DNA from: a bacterium
GTDB lineage: Bacteria > Electryoneota > RPQS01
Length of the DNA: 32,114 nucleotides
Reading direction: 5' to 3'
Assembly: GCA_018814465.1 (NCBI GenBank)
Contig: JAHIZR010000060.1
Coordinates: 1 to 32,114, forward strand
The position numbers and the translations under genes were made by a program. Positions within the stretch are counted from its first letter, which is position 1; the number at the start of each line of letters is the position of its first letter. The notes under the pieces were generated by a model, which had not been told where the DNA came from, made no database searches, and was given only the letters and a program-made list of their open reading frames with translations. This document shows, one piece after another, positions 9,151 through 17,378 of the stretch.

Positions 9151-9863
9151 CTGAATCAAGGACGTGGATGATATTAAATTCTTAGTTAACAAACCTATCG
9201 CTGGTCAAAATCTGTTCATCAGGTCGGGTGCAAAATAATCCCGCACAGCAAAAAATGGCATCCGTCAGAAATTGGATATGATCATGATAACCTAAAAGTT
9301 AGCATGATATCCTGTATAGTCATAACTCGACATAATAAGATAATATGGAATAGCGATTCTGTAAAGCGAAATCATAGGAATAATTGAGATTTATTGGCTG
9401 TGAATCTAACACATTCATCCTCACCAATTCCTTGTTTTAGCTTGAAGTTCACAGTAAAAACTATTATCTTAATTGCTTAGAGGTATAGGCTTAAACTATT
9501 GATATCATATAAGTAAGATATGTTCTCGACAGAGAATGATAGCAGATTGCAGCAATCAAGAAGCCGTACAGGCAGGTATTTCAACGAGGATCCGATTAGT
9601 GACCCAGTAAATATCGCTGTTTTCAGAATGCGGGAGAGAATTTTTATGGGAAAGCCTCCTGCCCAAAAGAGCGAGGATCGCGGGTGAGATTGCGAGAGGT
9701 TCAATCCCGGCGCGGAGAGCGGAAGCAGATCGATTGAATTGAGACCACTCACACTTTTCTAATATTTTCATGTTTATTTGACAGGTTGTTTCCTGAATTC
9801 GTTATCGTTAGTCAGATTTGTTAAGGATAGCGATTCAAGGAGACGAAAAAGAAGGATACTTTC

Positions 9864-11372
9864 ATGATGGATACACGCACGGCTTACGAAGCACTGATAA
9901 AGGAATATAAAGCGGTCTCGACGCTCGGATCGATCGAGGGTTTACTGCATTGGGATCTGCAGACGATGATGCCGCGGAAGGGAGCGGTGATTCGCGCGGA
10001 TCAGATGGCGATTATTTCGGGTTTGGCGCACCAGAAGCTGACTTCTGACAAGGTGCGGGATCTGCTGGGGACGCTGAACACCGCGGAGAATACGCTTAGT
10101 GACGAAGAACGCGCGAATCTGCGCGAGATCGACCGGGATTTCACGCGCGCAACGAAACTGCCGCAGGAGCTGGTGGAGGAGCTGACTCGTCAACGGTCGA
10201 AGTGCCACAATGTCTGGGAAGCGGCGCGCGAAGCCGGAGACTTCTCAAAATTTGCCCCGGATCTGGAGAAACTCGTTGACTTGACCAAGCAGCAAGCGGA
10301 GTGTCTCGGATATGAGGATACGCCGCTGGATGCGCTGATCGATGAGTATGAACCGGGAGCGACGGCGGCGTCGCTAACGACGATGTTCAATGAAGCAAAA
10401 AAGACGACGATTCCGCTGCTGAATAAAATTCTGGGATCTGCGGTTAAAGCCAATTTCGATTTTCAGAAGCAAACCTTTCCGCAACCAAAGCAGAAGGCTT
10501 TCGGGGAAGAGATCACAACGGTGATCGGATTTGACAAGTTGGGTAGCCGGCTTGATTCAGCCGTGCATCCGTTCTGCTCGGGAGGCCGGGGCGATATTCG
10601 AATCACAGCGCGCTATAACGAGCATGCTCCGCAGCAGGCGATTTTCGGGATTATTCATGAAACCGGACATGGTTTGTATGAGCAGGGAGTGAGGGAGGAT
10701 ACGCTGGGGACGCCATTGTCACAGCCGCTGAGTTATGGACTGCATGAATCGCAGAGCCGAATGTGGGAGAATATCATCGGCCGCAGTCTGCCGTTTTGGA
10801 AATTAAGCTATCCGATTCTGACGAAGTATTTCGGGGCAGAGTTAAAGGGCGTCAGCGTTGAAGACTGGGTGCTGGCGATCAACCATGTCGAGCAGAGTTT
10901 TGTGCGGGTCGAGGCCGACGAACTTACTTATGATTTGCATATCATTCTGCGGTTCGAGATCGAACGTGAGCTGTTTGCCGGAACGATTTCGGTGGCGGAT
11001 TTGCCGACGGTGTGGAACAAGAAATTCGAGGACTACTTGGGCTTGACTCCTCCGAATAACGGCAAAGAGGGTGTGATGCAGGATATTCATTGGGCGATGG
11101 GAAGCTTCGGATACTTTCCGTCCTATAGTGTGGGAAACATCGCGGCGGCGCAGTTCTGGGCGAAGATGAAGGAAGATATGCCGAAGCTGGAACAGCAGAT
11201 AGAAACAGGCGACTTCAAGGATATTCTGAATTGGCTTATCGTGAACGTACATGAACAGGGCCGCCGCTATTCACGCGATGACCTGATGAAGCGCGCGACG
11301 GGGACTCCGCTGGATGTCAAGCACTATGCGAACTATTTGACGGAGAAGTTCACGAAGCTGTATCGGGTGTAA
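9864..11372 (+). CDS. Carboxypeptidase M32 (Taq-type metallocarboxypeptidase)
   Basis: 502 aa; HETGHGLYEQGV (HEXXH), HPFCSGGRGDIRITARYNE, HESQSRMWENIIGRS and DIHWAMGSFGYFPSYSVGNIAAAQFW are hallmark M32 motifs. Confidence 0.97.
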   Translation: MMDTRTAYEALIKEYKAVSTLGSIEGLLHWDLQTMMPRKGAVIRADQMAIISGLAHQKLTSDKVRDLLGTLNTAENTLSDEERANLREIDRDFTRATKLPQELVEELTRQRSKCHNVWEAAREAGDFSKFAPDLEKLVDLTKQQAECLGYEDTPLDALIDEYEPGATAASLTTMFNEAKKTTIPLLNKILGSAVKANFDFQKQTFPQPKQKAFGEEITTVIGFDKLGSRLDSAVHPFCSGGRGDIRITARYNEHAPQQAIFGIIHETGHGLYEQGVREDTLGTPLSQPLSYGLHESQSRMWENIIGRSLPFWKLSYPILTKYFGAELKGVSVEDWVLAINHVEQSFVRVEADELTYDLHIILRFEIERELFAGTISVADLPTVWNKKFEDYLGLTPPNNGKEGVMQDIHWAMGSFGYFPSYSVGNIAAAQFWAKMKEDMPKLEQQIETGDFKDILNWLIVNVHEQGRRYSRDDLMKRATGTPLDVKHYANYLTEKFTKLYRV

Positions 11373-11411
11373 GGATGAAGGCGGAAGGATGAAGGATGAA
11401 GCCTGAAGAAG

Positions 11412-11486
11412 ATTCCGGCAGGGTTGCGCTGAAAATATGTTGTGCCTGCAAGAAAAAGGAATTGGCTGCTTAACCCTGCTCGGCGG
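11412..11486 (+). repeat. Interspersed intergenic hairpin repeat, long form (copy d)
   Basis: attccggcagggttgcgct-N-tgcttaaccctgctcggcgg. Confidence 0.85.
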
Positions 11487-11496
11487 GAAGGATAGA

Positions 11497-11567
11497 ATTC
11501 CGGCCGGGTTGCGCACCATTACAGATTTGTTTGCTGAACATTCTCTGTGCTTAGCCCGGCTCGGCGG
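11497..11567 (+). repeat. Interspersed intergenic hairpin repeat, long form (copy e), tandem with copy d
   Basis: attccggccgggttgcgcac-N-ctgtgcttagcccggctcggcgg. Confidence 0.85.
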
Positions 11568-11590
11568 AGATGGTTTTTTGAAGGTGGATA

Positions 11591-11851
11591 ATGGCACTCT
11601 ATTTTGTTATCGGTGTATTAGTCGTGGCTGCTGTGATTGGGTGGTTGGCGAACGTGTCAACGCATAATCGGTATCTTGAAGCTGCTCATCTGGGCTTTCC
11701 GCTAATCGTTATTGTGATTTGCTTTCGGTTATTCTTGCAGGGATATCCTTACTATGCAGTCGGGCTCTTCGTTTTTTACGGTGTCATCTTTTCCATATCA
11801 GTAGTACTGCGAGCAAAAAGGCGAAGAGCATATAACCGTACGTGGAAATAA
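11591..11851 (+). CDS. Small hydrophobic membrane protein of unknown function
   Basis: 86 aa with about three hydrophobic segments (ALYFVIGVLVVAAVIGWLA, FPLIVIVICFRLFL, YAVGLFVFYGVIFSISVVL) and a basic C-terminus; GAAGGTGG upstream. Confidence 0.6.
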   Translation: MALYFVIGVLVVAAVIGWLANVSTHNRYLEAAHLGFPLIVIVICFRLFLQGYPYYAVGLFVFYGVIFSISVVLRAKRRRAYNRTWK

Positions 11852-11930
11852 AAAAGAGGTGGGAATTATGAAACCTGAAACTCGAAACGAGAAACTTGAA
11901 AGGATACATCCGATAGATGTATTTCTCCAG

Positions 11931-11963
11931 ATTCCGGGCACCCGGGGACGGGCGCCTCGGCGG
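11931..11963 (+). repeat. Interspersed repeat, short form
   Basis: attccgggcacccggggacgggcgcctcggcgg; same 5' ATTCCGG and 3' CTCGGCGG ends as the long form; near-identical to 24580-24612. Confidence 0.8.
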
Positions 11964-11971
11964 AACATTAT

Positions 11972-12044
11972 GTTCCGGGTAAGGTTGCGCATCTAAAAAT
12001 GATACGATAACCGAGCGATTTCTGCGCTTAGCTCGGCTCGGCGA
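11972..12044 (+). repeat. Interspersed intergenic hairpin repeat, long form (copy f)
   Basis: gttccgggtaaggttgcgcat-N-ctgcgcttagctcggctcggcga. Confidence 0.75.
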
Positions 12045-12050
12045 GAAGGG

Positions 12051-12075
12051 AACCCACACCCCGGAGGGTGTGGGT
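12051..12075. terminator. Hairpin between convergent small membrane protein and symporter genes
   Basis: aacccacaccc-cgg-agggtgtgggtt stem of about 11 bp; no clear T-tract. Confidence 0.5.
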
Positions 12076-12098
12076 TAGTATGGATGAAGGGGAATGTG

Positions 12099-13364
12099 CT
12101 ATTTGATGTTGAAGTCGGGATTGTCTTGATTAAAGATTTTTTCATTGAGCTCGCCTTCGGACTTGGCGATCACGACAGCGGCGGCGGAATCCCCCGTAAT
12201 ATTGACGGCAGTCCGCATCATATCAAGCAAGCGATCCACGCCGATAATGAGCGCGATACCCTCGACGGGAAGGTTAACGGAGATGAGCACCATTGACAGG
12301 GTGATCAGACCGACACCGGGTACTCCGGCGGCGCCGATGGAGGCGAGCGACGCGGTTAAGACTACTGTGACCAGATCGGGGATCGTCAGGCTGATATTAT
12401 AGACTTGAGCGATGAAGGCCGCCGCGACTCCCTGCATGATCGCCGTGCCATCCATGTTGATGGTTGCGCCGAGCGGCAGAGCAAAACTGGCGATGCCGCT
12501 GGAGACACCGTTTCGAGTTTCATTGACTTCCATCGTGACCGGGAGTGTGGCATTGGATGAAGAGGTCGAGAAGGCGACGGTCATCGCGGGAAACATGTTC
12601 TTGTAAAACTGCACGGGAGAGACACGGCCGATTACTGTGAGTAGCGCGGGATAGACAAGAGCAAGCTGCAACAAAAGCGCGGCAATCAGCGTCAAAACAT
12701 AACTAAGCAAGGGCAGGAGCACATCGAGTCCCTGCTCGATAAAAACCTTCGAAATAAGCGCGAACACACCGGGAACAGCCAGCCAGAGAACGATTTCCAC
12801 TACGCGCATCATCATGTCATTCAGTACTTCCAGGATGCGCATCACCGGCTCACTCTTCTTTCCTATCTGAGCCAGTGCAATCCCCACGATCAGTGCGAAA
12901 AAGATAATCTGCAGCATGGAGCCTTCGACCATGGACTGAAAGGGATTCTTGGGAATCATGTCCACGAATACATCCATGATGAAGGGAGCTTCCTTTGGAG
13001 TGAAGGAGGCATCTGTCGGGATCGTTATAGACTCTCCCGGGCGCACAATACCGGCGGCGAGTGTGAGTGCGATAGTCACCGCGATCGCTGTTGTAACCAT
13101 ATAGAGAACAACGACTTTTATACCAACCCTACCCAATTTCTTAGGATCGCCGACGGAAGCAGCTCCATAAGTGAGGGAGATCAGGACAATGGGCACAACC
13201 AGCATCGTAATCGCACGGAGAAAGATGCTGCCGATGGGCTGGAAAAGCCACTTAACCAGACCGTCATTGAATTCGGCTGAAAAAGCGTTGTGGGCCACGA
13301 TGCCGAAAATCAAGCCGGCGCCCAATGCGATTAATATCCAGGATGTAAGAGATAATTTTTTCAT
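12099..13364 (-). CDS. Dicarboxylate/amino acid:cation (Na+ or H+) symporter, DAACS/GltP family
   Basis: Motifs FSTSSSNATLPVTMEVNETRNGVSSGIASFALPLGATINMDGTAIMQG. The track start at 13442 is upstream of the likely ATG at 13364 (MKKLSLTSWILIALGAGLIFGI). Confidence 0.96.
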   Translation of the reverse strand: MKKLSLTSWILIALGAGLIFGIVAHNAFSAEFNDGLVKWLFQPIGSIFLRAITMLVVPIVLISLTYGAASVGDPKKLGRVGIKVVVLYMVTTAIAVTIALTLAAGIVRPGESITIPTDASFTPKEAPFIMDVFVDMIPKNPFQSMVEGSMLQIIFFALIVGIALAQIGKKSEPVMRILEVLNDMMMRVVEIVLWLAVPGVFALISKVFIEQGLDVLLPLLSYVLTLIAALLLQLALVYPALLTVIGRVSPVQFYKNMFPAMTVAFSTSSSNATLPVTMEVNETRNGVSSGIASFALPLGATINMDGTAIMQGVAAAFIAQVYNISLTIPDLVTVVLTASLASIGAAGVPGVGLITLSMVLISVNLPVEGIALIIGVDRLLDMMRTAVNITGDSAAAVVIAKSEGELNEKIFNQDNPDFNIK

Positions 13365-13402
13365 GGAGCCGCTACTCAAGTATTGTAAATCACAACAGCA
13401 GA

Positions 13403-13435
13403 ATTCCGGGCGCCCGAAGACGGGCGGCCCGGCGG
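13403..13435 (+). repeat. Interspersed repeat, short form (variant)
   Basis: attccgggcgcccgaagacgggcggcccggcgg; same layout with a different stem and loop. Confidence 0.65.
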
Positions 13436-13521
13436 ATTCCAATAGACAGGTTCTAAGTTAGAGAACCGAATCATGAATCGCAACAGGAAAGCAGCATAGA
13501 ATTAACTTCAATCGGAGAAAA

Positions 13522-15828
13522 TTGATTTTGAATGCCAACTCGAAGCAGAGGCGCTCGATTCCGGACTCAGCTCGCGCCAACATCCTGAGTTCGATATGCG
13601 TACTATTGGCGCTTCTTCTGGGCGGAGTTTGCCCGAACTCCGCAATGGCGCATGTAACAATTTCCGGCAAAATCCATGATCTGGAGACCGGAGAATCCAT
13701 CCCCGGCGTGGCCGTGATGGTCAAGGGTACGACCCGCGGCGATGCCGCTAATGTGGAGGGATTTTTCTCGATTCCGAATCTGGAGGCCGGCGCAAATACG
13801 CTGATCTTCTCGGCGTTGGGATACGAGCGGAAGGAAATGATGATTGAGCTCGCGGATGGCGAGAGCATTAATATTCTGACCGATATGAAGCCTATGGCAT
13901 TGAAGATGGGCGAGGTCGAGATCGTCACGGAATACGAAAACGAGGATCCGAAGTTTGCTCCCGAGGTCGCGCGAATCCGGGTTTCAGCCAAACAACTAAG
14001 CAAAGTTCCGCAAGTTGCCGAGGCTGATCTGTTTCGCGCGCTGCAAATCATGCCGGGCGTGCTGCCTTCATCCGACTTTTCGGCGGACCTGAATATTTGG
14101 GGCGGCTCGGCGGATCAGAACCTGATTCTATTAAACGGCATCAATGTTTATAAGCCCTCTCACTTGGGCGGATTCTTCTCCATCTTTAATATGGACGCCA
14201 TTAAGGATGTCAAGCTGATCAAGGGAGGTTTCGGAGCAAAATACGGCGGCAGATTATCGGCTGTGGTGGATATCTCCGACCGGGAAGGCAACCGCAACGA
14301 AACACATGGAAAGGTTGGCGTTTCCTTCTTATCTTCGCAGGCAATGTTTGAAGGACCGCTGCCAAAAGGATCATGGATGGTGGCGGGGCGGCGCACCTAT
14401 GTCGATGGCGCGACGAAGCTGCTCAAGGACTGGAAAGTAGTTAGCGACGATTTCCCCTATTATTTTTATGATTTCAATGCGAAAGTTACTCGAGATTTTG
14501 AAAACGGAGATCGCCTGACGCCTTCGGTGTATTATGGAGATGATATCTTTAAGATTACTTCATCCTCGAATGACCGTATTCGGTTGAACTGGGGCAATCG
14601 TACCTATAGTCTGCCCTATGTGCATATTTTCTCGCCGAAGCTTTATTCGAGACACACGCTTGCGGGGAGCCATTTTAATGCCCGTCAGCGCTTTGAAACG
14701 ACAGATGCCTGGTTCGAGTGGGAAAACGAAATGCGGGATTTCACGGCCAAGAGTGAATTCACTTGGTATCCTAATGCGCGGAATACAATTGAATTCGGCG
14801 CGCAGAGCAAGTATATTGATGCCAGTTTATTGGTCCAGGATCAGAATCGCGTGTACTTAGACGCAAATCCTGACGGCAATCTGGCTTCTGTATACGTTTC
14901 CGACAACTATCGGGTAACTGAAAAGTTTACGGTCACTCCCGGTTTGCGATATGAATATTTCTCACTGTCCGATCAGCACGAGCCGCAGCCGCGACTGGGC
15001 TGGCGATATGATTTGAATGATCATTCGACGCTCAGCGCCGCTTGGGGAATGTATACTCAATATCAGCAATTGGTTTCTTTCGGCAGCGGGTTTGTTTCGA
15101 TTTTCGATTCCTATGTTCCATTGGATGAATCGTTTGAACCGAACCGAGGATATCAATATGCGCTGTCTTATGTAAACGAGCGAATCGGACCTTTCCGATT
15201 TACCTGGGACATCTATTATAAGAAGTTCCGGAACGTGATTGAGTTTGAGATTCGGCAGGAAGATGACGGTGACTCCGAACTGAACGACATGTTCATGACG
15301 GGTGACGGCTATGCGTATGGCATCGATGCGCTGCTCGAAGGAACTTGGGGAAGCTACGACGTCTTCATTGGTTATGCGCTTGGGCAGAGCCGGAGGTCAT
15401 TCAGTAAAATCGACAGCGGGCTGGTTTACCCAACACATTTTGACAAGCTGCATAACTCGAATGTTACTTTAAGCCGGAAGATTCGCAAGCGGGCGAAGTT
15501 AGAGGTTCGCTGTTCCTACAGCTCCGGCAAGCCGCAGGATCGTCCGGTGGCGGCTTACAGTCCCGGTTTGGACTTGCCCGGGCACTTCTTCGAACGCGGC
15601 CGGAAGAACGCCTATCGCGTTCCCGATTATTTCAGATTAGATGTGGCCTATCGTCTGCGATATGACTTCAAGCGGTGGAGCTTCTCGCCGTATATCGAGT
15701 TCATCAATCTAACCGGCAGGAAGAACCGGCTGGCAGAACAGATCAGTGTAGAGACCAATCCTCCCACAACGGATTGGATAAACCAGCTTCCATTCATCCC
15801 CTCGATCGGCTTCACGGCGGAGTTTTAA
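13522..15828 (+). CDS. TonB-dependent receptor with N-terminal carboxypeptidase-regulatory-like domain
   Basis: ISGKIHDLETGESIPGVAVMVKGTTRGDAANVEGFFSIPNL followed by the plug LNIWGGSADQNLILLNGINVYKPSHLGGFFSIFNMDAIKDVKLIKGGFGAKYGGRLSAVVDI. TTG start given by the track; the exact start is uncertain. Confidence 0.92.
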   Translation: MILNANSKQRRSIPDSARANILSSICVLLALLLGGVCPNSAMAHVTISGKIHDLETGESIPGVAVMVKGTTRGDAANVEGFFSIPNLEAGANTLIFSALGYERKEMMIELADGESINILTDMKPMALKMGEVEIVTEYENEDPKFAPEVARIRVSAKQLSKVPQVAEADLFRALQIMPGVLPSSDFSADLNIWGGSADQNLILLNGINVYKPSHLGGFFSIFNMDAIKDVKLIKGGFGAKYGGRLSAVVDISDREGNRNETHGKVGVSFLSSQAMFEGPLPKGSWMVAGRRTYVDGATKLLKDWKVVSDDFPYYFYDFNAKVTRDFENGDRLTPSVYYGDDIFKITSSSNDRIRLNWGNRTYSLPYVHIFSPKLYSRHTLAGSHFNARQRFETTDAWFEWENEMRDFTAKSEFTWYPNARNTIEFGAQSKYIDASLLVQDQNRVYLDANPDGNLASVYVSDNYRVTEKFTVTPGLRYEYFSLSDQHEPQPRLGWRYDLNDHSTLSAAWGMYTQYQQLVSFGSGFVSIFDSYVPLDESFEPNRGYQYALSYVNERIGPFRFTWDIYYKKFRNVIEFEIRQEDDGDSELNDMFMTGDGYAYGIDALLEGTWGSYDVFIGYALGQSRRSFSKIDSGLVYPTHFDKLHNSNVTLSRKIRKRAKLEVRCSYSSGKPQDRPVAAYSPGLDLPGHFFERGRKNAYRVPDYFRLDVAYRLRYDFKRWSFSPYIEFINLTGRKNRLAEQISVETNPPTTDWINQLPFIPSIGFTAEF

Positions 15829-15830
15829 TC

Positions 15831-16673
15831 ATGAAAAAAATATACATTGCCTCAATCTTATCAACTCTCTTGGCGCTCAGCTTCACGTCATGCGACAGCG
15901 AACCGGAAGAGAATTTTGTCGAGAAAATTGTTGTTCAGGGAACCATGTATACAGGTCTACCGATGCAGGTTGATCTGGCAAAGTCCCTCTATTGGAATCT
16001 GTACTATGATCAGGATGCGCAAAGACTGACGGGAGCGATTGTGCGCATGATCGTTGATGACGGGACAGAGTACGAACTGACGGAAGAAAATTCCGGCATT
16101 CCCGGAACCTATAAGGCGGCAGCCGACGCGCCGATGGTCGAACAAGGGAGCAAATACGATCTTTATGCAGAGCATGACGGTCGCGTTGTTACTGCCACGA
16201 CCACGGCTGTTGCCGAGTTCAGTTTCGACTGGATTAGTCTGCCGCGAAACGATCCGAACAATCCGGATACATTGATGTTCGGAGTGGATTCACTGGGACT
16301 TGCTGTGCTCTGGACAGACAATCCGGTGAACTTCGGCTACGCGTTTCTGTTTGAGAATCTGGAACCGGATTGGTTTGAGGATTATCGCCAGGCCAGCGAT
16401 AATTTAGGCAAGGCGGAGTCGCCGCTTTCGGCGTGGGTTGTGCAGGATCGCGAGGACTTGCTGATTCCCTGGGTGGCGCTGCTCATTACAGGCAACTACC
16501 GCTTTCGGATGTATTCCTGTGATCCGGCGCTTTGGAATTATTTTGGAACGGTGGCGGTTAACAGCGCAGACAATGAGCCTGTGTCGAATGTCGAAGGCGG
16601 CTTAGGTGTTTTCTGTGCTGTGGGCGCAGATACGGCTTATTTTTATTTGGACAGCCAACTGGGGCCGCAGTGA
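15831..16673 (+). CDS. DUF4249-like lipoprotein partner of the TonB-dependent receptor
   Basis: ATG at 15831: MKKIYIASILSTLLALSFTSCDSEPEENFVEKIVVQGTM, a lipobox-like signal (ALSFTSC) and DUF4249-like opening. It starts 2 nt after the receptor stop. The track ORF start (15675) lies inside the receptor. Confidence 0.8.
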   Translation: MKKIYIASILSTLLALSFTSCDSEPEENFVEKIVVQGTMYTGLPMQVDLAKSLYWNLYYDQDAQRLTGAIVRMIVDDGTEYELTEENSGIPGTYKAAADAPMVEQGSKYDLYAEHDGRVVTATTTAVAEFSFDWISLPRNDPNNPDTLMFGVDSLGLAVLWTDNPVNFGYAFLFENLEPDWFEDYRQASDNLGKAESPLSAWVVQDREDLLIPWVALLITGNYRFRMYSCDPALWNYFGTVAVNSADNEPVSNVEGGLGVFCAVGADTAYFYLDSQLGPQ

Positions 16674-16694
16674 AGGAGAAAGGAGAAAGGATAA

Positions 16695-17246
16695 ATGAAT
16701 AGAGAAGAAGCCTGGGCATTGCTCTGTGAATGGACAGAGAACGATGCCTTAAGAAAACATGCGTTGGCCGTCGAAGCGGCGATGCGCTTCTATGCCCAGA
16801 AGTTCGGCGAGGATCCTGATGAGTGGGGAATCGTCGGACTGCTGCATGATTTCGACTATGAAAAGTATCCGACGATGGAAGAGCATCCCTATAAGGGCGT
16901 CGAGCATCTAAGATCGATCGGTGTGCCGGAAAGCTGGTGCGAAGCGATTTTAGCGCATGCTCCTTATACCGGACAGAAGGCGGAGTCGACTATGGCGAAA
17001 TCACTTCTGGCGAGCGATGAGCTTACGGGATTGATCGTGGCGACAACCTTAGTACAGCCCTCCAAGAAAATCGCCGATTTGAAGCCGAAGTCCGTGAAGA
17101 AGCGCATGAAGGAAAAAGCATTCGCCAAGAAAGTCAACAGGGAAGATATCATTCAAGGGGCGGAGATGCTGGGCATCCCGCTGGAAGAACATATCGAAAA
17201 TGTCGTGAATGCCATGCGCGATTCCGCCGAGGCGCTGGGATTGTAG
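16695..17246 (+). CDS. HD-domain (HDIG-type) phosphohydrolase-like protein
   Basis: 183 aa; ALRKHALAVEAAM...GIVGLLHDFDYEKYP...HPYKGVEHLRSIGVPESWCEAILAHAP; H..HD..H spacing of HD-domain proteins. Confidence 0.87.
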   Translation: MNREEAWALLCEWTENDALRKHALAVEAAMRFYAQKFGEDPDEWGIVGLLHDFDYEKYPTMEEHPYKGVEHLRSIGVPESWCEAILAHAPYTGQKAESTMAKSLLASDELTGLIVATTLVQPSKKIADLKPKSVKKRMKEKAFAKKVNREDIIQGAEMLGIPLEEHIENVVNAMRDSAEALGL

Positions 17247-17271
17247 CAGCAGCTTTCAATCGAACGTAATG

Positions 17272-17302
17272 CCGGGTGGAAGATCAATTCCACCCGGTTT
17301 TT
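17272..17302 (+). terminator. Rho-independent terminator after the HD-domain gene
   Basis: CCGGGTGGA-agatcaat-TCCACCCGG-TTTTT. Confidence 0.85.
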
Positions 17303-17316
17303 GTTGGAAAAGCGCA

Positions 17317-17345
17317 TTGACTTCAAAACCGAAATTTTCTATATT
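17317..17345 (+). promoter_or_regulatory. Candidate sigma70-type promoter for the LVIVD gene
   Basis: TTGACT (17317-17322) - 17 nt - TATATT (17340-17345), 33 nt before the ATG. Confidence 0.65.
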
Positions 17346-17378
17346 AGGATTATCCAATCTTATAAAGCGGGTATAGAA

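Noticed and set aside
9520-9687. 55-aa ORF MFSTENDSRLQQSRSRTGRYFNEDPISDPVN..., with a faint RHS-like TGRYFNEDPI string
   Set aside because: The short match looks coincidental; no RHS core, no YD repeats, no flanking toxin or immunity genes. Possibly a degraded remnant but unsupported.
9556-9771. 71 aa minus ORF (SALRAGIEPLAISPAILALLGRR)
   Set aside because: No recognisable family, overlaps another overlapping minus ORF, no clear RBS.
11412-11567. Two tandem long repeats as a mini CRISPR (repeat-spacer)
   Set aside because: Only two units with imperfect ~70 bp repeats, internal loops rather than spacers, no cas genes.
13522-16673. TonB receptor + lipoprotein as a SusC/SusD polysaccharide utilisation locus
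   Set aside because: The partner resembles DUF4249 rather than SusD and no glycan-active enzymes are adjacent.
17301-17378. Upstream extension of the LVIVD ORF in the track (start 17301)
   Set aside because: The extension overlaps the terminator T-tract and promoter; ATG at 17379 begins a clean signal peptide.
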